64,000 nucleotides of DNA from Chloroflexota bacterium (GTDB lineage: Bacteria > Chloroflexota > Anaerolineae > Anaerolineales > Villigracilaceae): positions 1 through 64,000 of the forward strand of contig JACRBI010000037.1 in assembly GCA_016234495.1 (NCBI GenBank), given 5' to 3'. Shown piece after piece: positions 27,724 through 36,715 of this stretch. Position 1 is the stretch's first letter, and every line of letters starts with the position of its first letter. Below the pieces are notes generated by a model. That model was not told the origin of the DNA. It saw nothing but the letters and a program-made list of their open reading frames with translations, and ran no database searches. A program made the position numbers and the translations under genes.

Positions 27724-29316
27724 ATGAAACTTCTTTATAACGCAAACATTTACACACTGGATGAACTTCATCCGCACGCTTCCGCGGTTTTGATCGCCGG
27801 CGGACGGATCATCGCTGTGGGGGACAGGGACAAACTCGAAACCATCGCGCATGGCAAAGTGGAAAAACAGGATATGCAAGGCAGAACGATTTTGCCCGGC
27901 CTGACCGACGCGCATATTCATATTCAACATTTCGCGCTTTTTCTTGGACGAATTGATTGCGAAACGAAGACAAAAGATGAATGTCTGCGACGTGTGGCGG
28001 AGCGCGCCAAAAAGGCAAAGCCCGGCGAATGGATTCTCGGTCATGGTTGGAATCACAATGAATGGACTGACGAAGGCAAACTGCCAACTGCTGCCGACCT
28101 CGATGCCATCGCCCCAAACAACCCTGTTTATCTCACAGCCAAATCATTACACGCCGCATGGGCGAATACATCCGCGTTGAATCTGGCGAACATCACCAGC
28201 GACACACCCAACCCAAAAGATGGAGTCATCCAACGTGATGACACAGGCCGCGCAACCGGCGCACTGCTTGAAACGGCGATGGCTTTAGTTTCAAATGTCG
28301 TCCCTGACCCTTCGATTGATGAAATTGCAAACGCGATTGAATCTGCCCAGCCTGTTTTGTGGAAAATGGGCTTGACCGGCATTCATGACTTTGACCGCCG
28401 CATTGCTTTCATCGCGTTACAGCAATTACATGCGCAAGGCAAACTAAAATTGCGCGTCAACAAAAATATTCCGCTCGAAAGCCTTAACCATGCTCACGAG
28501 CTGGGCTTGCGTACCGGCTTCGGCGATGACTGGTTGTGGGTCGGTTCCGTCAAAGGGTTTATGGATGGCGCATTAGGTCCGCACACCGCCGCGATGTTCC
28601 AGCCGTATCTCGGCGATGAAGAGAATCGCGGCATTCTCAACATGGACGGCGAGGAACTTTTTGAACATTGCCGCCGCGCCGCAGATGTCGGCTTGAGCAT
28701 GACCGTCCACGCCATCGGCGACCGCGCCAATCACGAAGTCCTCGATGCTTACGAACAACTCCGCAAATACGAAACCGAAAAGGGGTTGCCGCATTTGCGT
28801 CACCGCATCGAGCATGTGCAGGTTCTGCATCCCGATGACGCGCCGCGCCTCGCGCAGCTCAACGTGGTCGCGTCCATGCAGCCCATCCACGCGCCGTCCG
28901 ATATGACGGCCGCCGATCGTTTTTGGGGTGAGCGCTCCGCATTGGCCTATGCCTGGCGGACTCAACTGGATCACGGCGCGCTTCTCGCTTTCGGGTCGGA
29001 TGCGCCGGTCGAATCGCCGAATCCATTTTGGGGATTGCACGCCGCTGTCACTCGACGAAGAGCCGACGGTTCCCCCTCCGCCGACGGCTGGTACCCCACC
29101 CAAAAATTGACTTTGGCTGAGGCATTATCCGCCTACACTGTCGGCGCCGCCTACGCCGCCAACGCGGAGCACCGTCTTGGTAAAATAGCTGAAAATTATC
29201 TCGCCGACCTGATCGTTTTGGAGCAGGACATATTCTCCGTCCACCCGGACAAACTGTTGACAATGAGCGCCGCTGCCACCATGGTGAATGGAGAATGGAT
29301 GTTGCGCGAAATCTAA
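27724..29316 (+). CDS. Amidohydrolase family 3 (YtcJ-like)
   Basis: 530 residues, soluble. DAHIHIQH (His64, His66) and the later HAIGDRANHEVLDAY, HRIEHVQVLHP and LLAFGSDAPVESPNPFWGL supply the metal ligands and Asp of the metallo-dependent hydrolase barrel, and the N- and C-terminal beta-sandwich is present. Members hydrolyse formamides or other amide bonds, but the natural substrate of YtcJ-like proteins is unknown. The gene appears to be transcribed with the downstream kinase. Confidence 0.88.
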   Translation: MKLLYNANIYTLDELHPHASAVLIAGGRIIAVGDRDKLETIAHGKVEKQDMQGRTILPGLTDAHIHIQHFALFLGRIDCETKTKDECLRRVAERAKKAKPGEWILGHGWNHNEWTDEGKLPTAADLDAIAPNNPVYLTAKSLHAAWANTSALNLANITSDTPNPKDGVIQRDDTGRATGALLETAMALVSNVVPDPSIDEIANAIESAQPVLWKMGLTGIHDFDRRIAFIALQQLHAQGKLKLRVNKNIPLESLNHAHELGLRTGFGDDWLWVGSVKGFMDGALGPHTAAMFQPYLGDEENRGILNMDGEELFEHCRRAADVGLSMTVHAIGDRANHEVLDAYEQLRKYETEKGLPHLRHRIEHVQVLHPDDAPRLAQLNVVASMQPIHAPSDMTAADRFWGERSALAYAWRTQLDHGALLAFGSDAPVESPNPFWGLHAAVTRRRADGSPSADGWYPTQKLTLAEALSAYTVGAAYAANAEHRLGKIAENYLADLIVLEQDIFSVHPDKLLTMSAAATMVNGEWMLREI

Positions 29317-29327
29317 AAGAGCAGCCT

Positions 29328-30350
29328 ATGACACAAAATATTCCGAAACTCACCCCTGAAATGCTGATTCCCCGGCTGGGCGATTCAATCGTGCAGAAAG
29401 GATTGATCAGCGAAGACGACCTGCGGAAAGCGCTTGCCTATCAAGAGGAACAAATGTACAAGGGCGAGCACTATTTGCTTGGACAGGCATTGATGGATCT
29501 GAAAATGCTCGATCAAGCCACGCTCGATCAGGTCATCACCGAGCAGATCCTGCAGCTGCGCTCCGCCTTGCAGGCATCCAACCGCAACCTTGAACAGCGC
29601 GTCAAGGAACGCACCGCCGACCTGAATGAAGCGCTTCAAAGACTTTCGGAATTAAATCAAATGAAAGCCAACTTCGTGGCGAGCATCTCCCACGAGTTGC
29701 GCACGCCGCTCACGCACCTGAAAGGTTATCTTGAGCTATTGATCGCCGAATCATTGGGGAGTATTTCAGATGAACAACGCCGCGCCCTGCAGGTCAGTCA
29801 ACGGGCGGCGATTAAACTTGAAAGCATCATCGAAGACCTGATCATGTTCTCGCTTGCCTCGCGCGGCGAGATGAGCATGAAGCTCGATCACGTAGACCTT
29901 GGCGCCATCATCACTCAGGCGGCCAGGTCTGCGCTGAATAAAGCCGAGGTGCGCGGTGTGCAGGTCTATGCCGTTGTGCCTGAAAATATTCCACTGGTGC
30001 AGGCTGACGCCGAGAAGATCGGCTGGGTGGTGAATCAACTCCTCGATAACGGGATCAAATTCACCCCGTCGGGTGGAACCGTGGTTGTCACCCTCAAAGA
30101 GGAAGGTCAGCACCTTGTCCAAATCTCAGTGACCGACACAGGCATCGGCATCCCGCATAGTCGTCTTAAGGAAATTTTCGAACCGTTCCACCAGTTGGAC
30201 GCCTCCTCGACGCGCCATTACGGCGGCACAGGGTTGGGGCTTTCACTGGTGCGGCAGATCGTGGAAGCGCACGGCTCATTAATGGATGTGCAATCGGTGG
30301 AAGGAAAAGGCACAACCCTCAAATTCCCATTAATGGTTGCGAATGATTAA
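29328..30350 (+). CDS. Histidine kinase with N-terminal MshEN-like domain
   Basis: 340 residues, no membrane helix. Residues 16-73 contain two 24-residue motifs of MshEN type, RLGDSIVQKGLISEDDLRKA...Q39 and LLGQALMDLKMLDQATLDQ...Q73, which in type II secretion/pilus ATPases bind cyclic di-GMP. A coiled coil (about 75-105) leads to HisKA (FVASISHELRTPLTHLKGY) and HATPase_c (N box DNGIKFTPSGG, GIGIPHSRL, GGTGLGLSL). The start ATG 29328 follows AAGAGCAG; the longer frame from 29295 would overlap the amidohydrolase. Two bases separate it from the next kinase. Confidence 0.9.
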   Translation: MTQNIPKLTPEMLIPRLGDSIVQKGLISEDDLRKALAYQEEQMYKGEHYLLGQALMDLKMLDQATLDQVITEQILQLRSALQASNRNLEQRVKERTADLNEALQRLSELNQMKANFVASISHELRTPLTHLKGYLELLIAESLGSISDEQRRALQVSQRAAIKLESIIEDLIMFSLASRGEMSMKLDHVDLGAIITQAARSALNKAEVRGVQVYAVVPENIPLVQADAEKIGWVVNQLLDNGIKFTPSGGTVVVTLKEEGQHLVQISVTDTGIGIPHSRLKEIFEPFHQLDASSTRHYGGTGLGLSLVRQIVEAHGSLMDVQSVEGKGTTLKFPLMVAND

Positions 30351-30351
30351 C

Positions 30352-31539
30352 ATGGACATATCAACCCTCACCTTTTTGCATGAGATTTTTCAGGAAGTCC
30401 AGCAGAAGCAGGATTGGAGAACCGCGCTTGATACGCTTTTTGTGTCTTTGCGCGGTTCTTTTATTTTTGATAATGTTGCGATCTATCTGTTTGACCCGAA
30501 GACAAAGACTCCCGAGGTTGTGTACGCCCGCGCTGTAGGTCGTGGAAAAACAGCCGAGGCTGATGCAGTGTGGGGCGAGGCTCTCTCGTATGAGGTGCTT
30601 GAAAATGGGAAAATGGTTTTGATGGATTCAAAGCCAGACGCGCGTCAGTTGGGGCGTCTCACCTCTGCCAACCTCGTGGGATTCCCGTTATACATTGGTT
30701 CAAAGCTGAGCGGCGCGCTGGTCTTTGTCCGTTTTGGCGGACCGGAATATTCAGAGCTGCATATTCAAATTGCGTCTTTGCAGGCTTTCTGGGCGGCGGC
30801 GCTGATCGAACGCCGCGACTTGCAGGAGGCGCGCGCTGAATTGGATTCGGTCCAGCGGCAAATGCGCCTGCAGGATGATTTCGTCTCAACCATTTCACAT
30901 GAACTGCGCACGCCGCTTGGGTTTATCAAAGGCTACAGCACCAGTCTCTTGCGGCAGGACACAACCTGGGATGAAGCCACCCAGCGCGAGTTCCTCAACA
31001 TTATTGACGAAGAAGCCGACCGCCTGACGAGGCTGATCGAGGACATGCTCGAATCGGCGCGCCTGCAAAGCAACACATTGCAATTCAAATTCTCGCCCGT
31101 ACGAATCGACGCGCTTTTGCGCGATGTGACCGTCCGCATGAAAACGATTCACCCCGACATACAAATCACCCTTGACCTCCAGCCGCTTCCACCTGTGCGG
31201 GGCGATGCCATGCGCCTTTCGCAGGTCTTCGACAATTTATTCACCAACGCCATCAAATACGCGCCCGGCTCCGAGATCATCATCAGTGTGCGCTCGAATG
31301 GCGACAAGATCCGCATCACCATCACCGACAGAGGCGAGGGCATCCCGGCGGCTTATCTGCCCTTTATTTTTGAACGTTTCTACCGTGTGCCCGGCGAGCG
31401 CACCGTAACCGGCACAGGGCTGGGGTTATACATTTGCAAGCAAATTGTTATGGCACATCATGGTAACATTTGGGTAGAGTCAGTAATGGGTGAAGGGACA
31501 ACCTTTATTATCGAGCTGTCCAATGCGCCGATGTTTTAA
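30352..31539 (+). CDS. Histidine kinase with GAF-like sensor
   Basis: About 395 residues, no membrane helix. A GAF-like N-terminal domain (about 15-165; FDNVAIYLFDPKTKTPEV, LVGFPLYIGSKLSGALVF) is followed by a HisKA domain (DDFVSTISHELRTPLGFIKG) and a HATPase domain (NLFTNAIKYAPGS, DRGEGIPAAYLPFIFERF, GTGLGLYICKQIV). It lies one base after the stop of the MshEN kinase and 32 bp before a response regulator, so the three genes likely form one system. The start at ATG 30352 is taken over upstream ATG/TTG codons inside the preceding gene. Confidence 0.92.
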   Translation: MDISTLTFLHEIFQEVQQKQDWRTALDTLFVSLRGSFIFDNVAIYLFDPKTKTPEVVYARAVGRGKTAEADAVWGEALSYEVLENGKMVLMDSKPDARQLGRLTSANLVGFPLYIGSKLSGALVFVRFGGPEYSELHIQIASLQAFWAAALIERRDLQEARAELDSVQRQMRLQDDFVSTISHELRTPLGFIKGYSTSLLRQDTTWDEATQREFLNIIDEEADRLTRLIEDMLESARLQSNTLQFKFSPVRIDALLRDVTVRMKTIHPDIQITLDLQPLPPVRGDAMRLSQVFDNLFTNAIKYAPGSEIIISVRSNGDKIRITITDRGEGIPAAYLPFIFERFYRVPGERTVTGTGLGLYICKQIVMAHHGNIWVESVMGEGTTFIIELSNAPMF

Positions 31540-31571
31540 GCGCTTTACTATTCTCTTATCAAGGAGATCAT

Positions 31572-32267
31572 ATGGCTAAACGTATTTTGATCGTGGATGA
31601 TGAACCTCGCTACCTGCGTCTTTTGGAGGCGAATCTGCGCACAGAAGGCTATGAAGTGGCAACTGCGCAGGACGGGGTGCAGGCATTGGATGTGTTCTCA
31701 GCGCAGCCGATAGATCTCGTTTTGCTGGATGTGATGATGCCGCGTCTGGATGGCTTTGGCGTCTGTCAGCGTCTGCGCGAGTTCTCCAGCGTGCCGATCG
31801 TCATCCTGACCGCCCGCGGCGAGGAGCAGGACCGTGTGCGCGGTCTCGACCTTGGCGCGGACGATTATCTGGTCAAGCCGTTCTCCGCAACTGAATTGCT
31901 GGCTCGCGTGCGGGCTGTGCTGCGCCGAGCGCAGATTCCAACTGAGACGAGTCAGGCGCGATTCTTCACGCATGATGACCTCAAGATCGATTTTGCGCGC
32001 GCAGAAGTGTGGCGCGGCGAAGACCCTGTTTCACTCTCCGCCACAGAGTACCGCCTTCTGCTTCAATTCGCCCACAATATTGGCAAGATTCTCACTTCTG
32101 AAGACCTTCTAACCAGCGTCTGGGGAGCCGAGTACAAAACAGATAAAGAGATTTTATGGGTGAGCATTGCGCGCCTGCGCCAGAAACTGGAAGAGGATGC
32201 CCATAACCCGCGTCATATTGTTACGCGCTCCGGGCTGGGCTACCTGATGCCGCCGCGTGAATCTTGA
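31572..32267 (+). CDS. OmpR/PhoB-family response regulator
   Basis: 231 residues. The receiver domain has VDDEPRYL and LVLLDVMMPRLDG with the phospho-acceptor Asp near 52, and KPFSATEL near 101. A winged-helix output domain follows (LSATEYRLLLQFAHNIGKI...). AAGGAG precedes ATG 31572. It is the natural partner of the two kinases upstream. Confidence 0.95.
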   Translation: MAKRILIVDDEPRYLRLLEANLRTEGYEVATAQDGVQALDVFSAQPIDLVLLDVMMPRLDGFGVCQRLREFSSVPIVILTARGEEQDRVRGLDLGADDYLVKPFSATELLARVRAVLRRAQIPTETSQARFFTHDDLKIDFARAEVWRGEDPVSLSATEYRLLLQFAHNIGKILTSEDLLTSVWGAEYKTDKEILWVSIARLRQKLEEDAHNPRHIVTRSGLGYLMPPRES

Positions 32268-32393
32268 TTTTCGACATACAGATTTAATAGACCTCTCGTT
32301 AAAGCCTGCAGAGGGTTCAGAAAAAAGTCTTATACTCTTTTTTATCAGTGGCAATAAAGACTTTTGAAAGAGATCAAAAAAAGGAATACCGAC

Positions 32394-33545
32394 ATGCCTG
32401 AAAAGAAAATCCTCATTGTTGATGCAGATGTGGCCAGCCGTAACTTCATTGCCCGCATCCTGTCTGACCAACAATATGAAGTTATTCAGGCCGGTTCCGG
32501 CAAGGAAGGGCTGATCTGCGCCTGGCGCGACCGCCCCGACCTCGCGATCCTGGATCCAAATTTGGCTGATCTAAGAGGGGAGGAGATCGCCATAAAATTA
32601 AGACATGATGCCCGCACTGCCAGCCTGCCCCTGATTGCATTGAGCAGCGATTCAAGTGTGGTTCGCATCAAATCCTGCCTCGATGCCGGTTACAGCGAAT
32701 ACATCACCAAGTCCGGCCAGGCAGTGCAAATGCTCAACGAAACCATTTCCCGGTTATTGGGTATTGCGGCGGTGGCTGAGAAAAAGGGTGGTTCGTTGAT
32801 CGTCTTCCTCAGTGCAAAGGGCGGGGCAGGGACATCCTCCCTGTGTGCGAACATTGCCCAGAACATATCGCAAAGCCAGCCTGAAGCTCGCGTGGCAGTC
32901 CTCGACCTGGTCCTGCCGATCGGCTCCATCGCGCCAATTGTCGGCTATGAAGGATCGCAAAATATCGCCACGATCACCGATATGTCGCCCGCTGAAACCA
33001 CTCCCAAATTCTTCAAAGAGGAATTGCCAGACATGAATATTTGGGGATTTAATTTGCTGGCCGGCTCGCCGGACCCCGAGAGCAGCAATCATATAAAAGC
33101 CGGGCGCATCTGGGATATTGTTCTGGCGCTGAAAGAATCATACGATTACGTCCTGGTTGATATTGGACGTTCGCTTTCCAAGATTACCCTGCCGCTGATT
33201 CAGCAGGCGGATGTCGTGACACTGATCATCAGCACAGACACCAGCGCCGTATCCCTCACGAAGACCCTGTGGAAATACCTCAGCAGCAAAGGTGTCGGAG
33301 CGGCTTCTGTTTATACGATCCTCAACCGCGCAGTGGGGCTGGAAGGTCTAAGCAAAGTGGACGCGGAGAAAATGATCGGAATTCCGATCAGCGCATCCAT
33401 GCCCTATCTGAGCAGCAATTTTGCATTCGCCAACAGCCATCACCAGCCGTTTACTTTAAAATTCCCCAAGGATACGGCCTCATTCGTTTTCCTCGAAATG
33501 GCAAAGGAAATGACCACGCTGGCGCGTAAATTCCGAACGCAATAA
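32394..33545 (+). CDS. CpaE/TadZ-like receiver-ATPase
   Basis: 383 residues. Residues 5-120 are a receiver-like domain with Asp54 in LAILDPNL but with ADV in place of the usual acidic pair. Residues about 133-380 are a ParA/MinD-type domain whose deviant Walker A is KGGAGTSS (142-149). This arrangement is that of CpaE/TadZ, which places Tad pilus machinery in the cell. ATG 32394 with AAAGGAA upstream is chosen; the longer frame from 32364 has none. cpaF lies 336 bp downstream. Confidence 0.88.
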   Translation: MPEKKILIVDADVASRNFIARILSDQQYEVIQAGSGKEGLICAWRDRPDLAILDPNLADLRGEEIAIKLRHDARTASLPLIALSSDSSVVRIKSCLDAGYSEYITKSGQAVQMLNETISRLLGIAAVAEKKGGSLIVFLSAKGGAGTSSLCANIAQNISQSQPEARVAVLDLVLPIGSIAPIVGYEGSQNIATITDMSPAETTPKFFKEELPDMNIWGFNLLAGSPDPESSNHIKAGRIWDIVLALKESYDYVLVDIGRSLSKITLPLIQQADVVTLIISTDTSAVSLTKTLWKYLSSKGVGAASVYTILNRAVGLEGLSKVDAEKMIGIPISASMPYLSSNFAFANSHHQPFTLKFPKDTASFVFLEMAKEMTTLARKFRTQ

Positions 33546-33588
33546 ATTTGTACAAGTTGGCGGATAAAAAACATACTGGAGTATCACC

Positions 33589-33885
33589 ATGTCAATTGAA
33601 TTTGATGAAAAAGGAAAGTATTACACCGACATCATCACCAAACTGCCGGTCTCGGCAGTGATTCAAACCAGCACCCATTTGGTGCGCGGCTTTGTTCACG
33701 TCCGGCAGGGGGAACGGTTAAAGAACGAACTTGAGCGCGATGAAGATTTTCTTGCGGTCACTGAAGCCAGTGTCGTCGGGGCGGAGGATAAGGTCATATT
33801 CACCGCGCCGTTTTTGGCGGTCAGACGCTCCCAGATCGTTTGGGTCATGCCTGCTGACGATAAGCTGGAGGATATGCGGGAATGA
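33589..33885 (+). CDS. 98-residue protein upstream of cpaF, unknown function
   Basis: No family is recognised. The sequence is beta-rich (VSAVIQTSTHLVRGFVHVRQ, DKVIFTAPFLAVRRSQIVWV) and soluble, with an acidic C-terminus. The last 4 nt overlap the cpaF start (ATGA), which argues that it acts with CpaE/CpaF. Confidence 0.75.
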   Translation: MSIEFDEKGKYYTDIITKLPVSAVIQTSTHLVRGFVHVRQGERLKNELERDEDFLAVTEASVVGAEDKVIFTAPFLAVRRSQIVWVMPADDKLEDMRE

Positions 33886-35201
33886 CATCTCCCAGCCCCT
33901 CCGCGCCGAATAGATTTAATGCCGAAGACCTGGCTCGACTAAAAAAATACCTTGCCGACAACCTCATGCGTGCGGTGGAATCTGAGCAATTGCCGGCCGC
34001 CCAGCGTGATGCCTTTGTTCAAAAAAATATCGCCCATATGTATGAACAGACTCAGCTGAAACTCCCTGAGGATTTGCGTAAACAAATATTTAGCCAGGTG
34101 CTGGATGACCTGCTCGGCTATGGCCCGATCCAGTCATTGCTGGAAGATGACGATATTTCGGAGATCATGGTCAACGGTCCCAAAAAGGTTTTTATCGAAA
34201 AAGGCGGGAAACTGATCAAGAGCAACACCGCCTTCGATGATGATGAGCATGTCCTGCGGGTGATCGACCGCATCATTCTGCCGCTCGGACGCCATGTCGA
34301 TGCTGATTCTCCGACTGTGGATGCGCGCCTGCCTGACGGTTCGCGCGTGAACGCGGTCGTCCGCCCCGTAGCCGTTGACGGCCCCTCGATCACCATTCGC
34401 AAGTTTCGCAAGGACAAGTTGAAGGTCGAGGATTTGATCGCCTTCGAGTCGCTCACAAAACAAATGGCAGACTTCCTTGAAGCCTGCGTGAAGGCGCGAT
34501 TTAACATCATCATCTCCGGCGGCACAGGTTCGGGAAAGACCACCCTGCTCAATGTCATGTCTGGGTTTATCCCTGAAAACGAACGGATCATCACCATTGA
34601 AGATGCCGCCGAACTTCAGCTCCAGCAGGATCACGTGATGCGCATGGAGACAAAATCGGCCAACGCCGAAGGACTGCATGCGGTCAGCATTCGTGAGCTT
34701 GTCAAAAATTCCCTGCGTATGCGCCCCGACCGGATCGTGGTGGGCGAGGTGCGCGGCGGAGAAGCGCTCGACATGCTGCAAGCCATGAATACCGGTCACG
34801 ACGGCTCATTGACCACAGTCCATGCCAACACGCCGCGCGACGCCATCTCGCGCATTGAAACGCTGGTGCTCATGGCTGGCATGGACCTGCCCCTCAAGGT
34901 GGTGCGCCAGCAAATCTCTTCGGCAGTGGACTTGATCGTTCAGCAGTCGCGGCTGAAGGATGGTCAGCGCAAAGTGACAGCCGTCACCGAAGTGGCAGGC
35001 ATGGAAGGCGAGATCATCGTCCTGACCGACATCTTCAAATTCATCCAGACCGGCGTTTCAGCGGAAGGAAAAGTGTTGGGCGACGTAACTGCCACTGGAA
35101 TTCGCCCCAACTTCACGCCGCGGCTTGAAGCGGCAGGTTTCAAACTCACTGCCGATATTTTCGCCCCGAAGTCATCCGCCAATCAAAGTGTGCGGCGCTG
35201 A
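33882..35201 (+). CDS. cpaF: CpaF/TadA-family secretion ATPase
   Basis: 439 residues. The type II/IV secretion ATPase core has GGTGSGKTTLLNVMSG (Walker A, near 210), IEDAAEL (Asp box), RMRPDRIVVGEVRGGEA and NTGHDGSLTTVHAN. The N-terminal LDDLLGYGPIQSLLEDDDIS is typical of CpaF. It powers pilus assembly or secretion in Tad systems. No TadB/TadC membrane proteins, prepilins or prepilin peptidase are found nearby. Confidence 0.94.
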   Translation: MTSPSPSAPNRFNAEDLARLKKYLADNLMRAVESEQLPAAQRDAFVQKNIAHMYEQTQLKLPEDLRKQIFSQVLDDLLGYGPIQSLLEDDDISEIMVNGPKKVFIEKGGKLIKSNTAFDDDEHVLRVIDRIILPLGRHVDADSPTVDARLPDGSRVNAVVRPVAVDGPSITIRKFRKDKLKVEDLIAFESLTKQMADFLEACVKARFNIIISGGTGSGKTTLLNVMSGFIPENERIITIEDAAELQLQQDHVMRMETKSANAEGLHAVSIRELVKNSLRMRPDRIVVGEVRGGEALDMLQAMNTGHDGSLTTVHANTPRDAISRIETLVLMAGMDLPLKVVRQQISSAVDLIVQQSRLKDGQRKVTAVTEVAGMEGEIIVLTDIFKFIQTGVSAEGKVLGDVTATGIRPNFTPRLEAAGFKLTADIFAPKSSANQSVRR

Positions 35202-35246
35202 AACACTCTGCTATAATCCAGCCATCCGACTTATTCACCTTACACA

Positions 35247-35306
35247 GTAAGGGCGACCCTTCATGATTAATCAGAAAGGCGGCCTTGCTAGGCGGGTCGC
35301 CCCTAC
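35247..35306. repeat. GTAAGGGCGACCC inverted repeat, copy 1
   Basis: GTAAGGGCGACCC (35247-35259) and GGGTCGCCCCTAC (35294-35306) are near-perfect arms. The element, with its flank CACAGTAAGGGCG, is the reverse complement-type twin of 54407-54465. It lies in the presumed 5' untranslated region of the XRE gene, downstream of TATAAT at 35212-35217. Confidence 0.75.
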
Positions 35307-35351
35307 AGGCATGTTCAACCCTGTTGTGTAAATCACTTACTTAGAGGAAAT

Positions 35352-36026
35352 ATGAACAACGCCCAGATCACCATTCGCGAAAAGAAACTCGGTTTGCTCA
35401 TTCGGGATGCCCGTTTGTCTGAACGCCGCAGCATTAAAGAATGTGCTGATGCGATCGGCATAAAGCCGGGCTTGTTTCGCGCCTATGAAGAAGGCCGCCG
35501 CGCCCCTTCGCTGCCCGAACTTGAAACGCTGGTTTATTATCTCAAGCTGCCGATCTCACAATTTTGGGGCAAGCAGACAAAATCTGATTCGATCTCGCCG
35601 ATGGATGAATTGGACACAGCGCGTTTGATCGCTTTGCGCCAGCGCATGATCGGCGCTTTGCTGCGGCAGGAACGCAATAACGTGAACATGTCTGTCCGCC
35701 AGGTTGCGGCTCAAACAGGGATCGCGCCGTCGCGCCTCAATGCCTACGAACTGGGCGAGCGCGCCATCCCCGTGCCCGAATTGGAGACCATCCTTGCCGC
35801 GCTCGGAAGCCGCATCGAAACATTTTTTGACCAGAGCGGCCCGGTCGGGCAGTGGATGAACAGCCAGCGCGGCCTGCAAAAATTCCTCGACCTGTCTGAA
35901 GAAATGCAGAAATTTGTCTGTCAGCCGGTCAATCGTCCCTACGTTGAACTGGCAATGAAACTCAGCGAAATGTCGAAGGAAAAATTGCGCTCCGTCGCCG
36001 AAGGCCTGCTCGACATTACGCTTTAG
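35352..36026 (+). CDS. Regulator with two XRE helix-turn-helix domains
   Basis: 224 residues. The first XRE-type helix-turn-helix is at about 10-70 (LGLLIRDARLSERRSIKECA, GLFRAYEEGRRAP). A second of the same type is at about 88-150 (LRQRMIGALLRQERNNVNMS, SRLNAYELGERAIP), and a helical C-terminus follows (EEMQKFVCQPVNRPYVEL). It probably binds a direct or inverted DNA repeat as a monomer or dimer. A target is not known. AGAGGAAAT precedes ATG 35352. Confidence 0.88.
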   Translation: MNNAQITIREKKLGLLIRDARLSERRSIKECADAIGIKPGLFRAYEEGRRAPSLPELETLVYYLKLPISQFWGKQTKSDSISPMDELDTARLIALRQRMIGALLRQERNNVNMSVRQVAAQTGIAPSRLNAYELGERAIPVPELETILAALGSRIETFFDQSGPVGQWMNSQRGLQKFLDLSEEMQKFVCQPVNRPYVELAMKLSEMSKEKLRSVAEGLLDITL

Positions 36027-36064
36027 CCTCCCCCTGAAAATTCCCAATCGTACAAAACCTCTTT

Positions 36065-36130
36065 GGACGCTGATGAACGCGGAAAACGGAGATTTTTTTT
36101 ATCAGCGAATGTCAGCGTTTTTCAGCGTCC
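36065..36130. repeat. GGACGCTGA inverted repeat
   Basis: GGACGCTGA (36065-36073) and TCAGCGTCC (36122-36130) are perfect 9-bp arms, and the interior repeats CGCTGATGAACG, ATCAGCGAATGTCAGCG. No gene in 36027-36193. Confidence 0.6.
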
Positions 36131-36193
36131 TGATTCTAAAAAATGTGTGGTTAAGAGTCTGAAAATTGTTTCGCAGCCCCTGACGAATACCTT

Positions 36194-36715
36194 ATGACAC
36201 TCGAACCTGACAAGATCGCCGCGCAAGGCAAACTTGCTTTTGAAGATAAAAAATTCATCGAAGCCGCCGAATTATTCCGTCAGGCCGCCGCAGGCTACAC
36301 TGCCGCTCGCGCAGGTTTGCTGGCAGCAGAGATGATGAACAACACGAGCGTGGCATTCTTGCAGGCGGGCAAACCTCAAGCAGCGCTTGATGCCGCGCTT
36401 GGCACAGATCAAATCTTTGAAAGCGCGCGCGATTTAAAACGTCAGGGAATGGCTCTCGGGAATCAAGCCGCCGCGCTCGAAGGTTTGAGCCGCCTTGACG
36501 AAGCGCTTGCGGCGTATGCGCGTTCTGCCGAATTATTTGCCCGCGCCGGCGAAGGCGACCTGCAAGCCATGGTATTGAAATCCGCCGCCGCCATTAAACT
36601 AAAAACAGGCAGGCTCACCGACTCGGCCTTCAAGATGATGGGTTCGCTGGATGTCAAAGACAACCCGGGCTTCCTCGAACGCATACTAAAATTTTTCCTT
36701 CGTTTCATCAAATGA
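36194..36715 (+). CDS. Small TPR-like protein
   Basis: 173 residues made of helical pairs with the TPR spacing (AAELFRQAAAGYTAARAGLL, GNQAAALEGLSRLDEALAAY). It is soluble and may serve in protein binding. It has no recognisable catalytic motif. Its stop overlaps the start of the GNAT gene (ATGA). The start has no clear Shine-Dalgarno. Confidence 0.78.
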   Translation: MTLEPDKIAAQGKLAFEDKKFIEAAELFRQAAAGYTAARAGLLAAEMMNNTSVAFLQAGKPQAALDAALGTDQIFESARDLKRQGMALGNQAAALEGLSRLDEALAAYARSAELFARAGEGDLQAMVLKSAAAIKLKTGRLTDSAFKMMGSLDVKDNPGFLERILKFFLRFIK

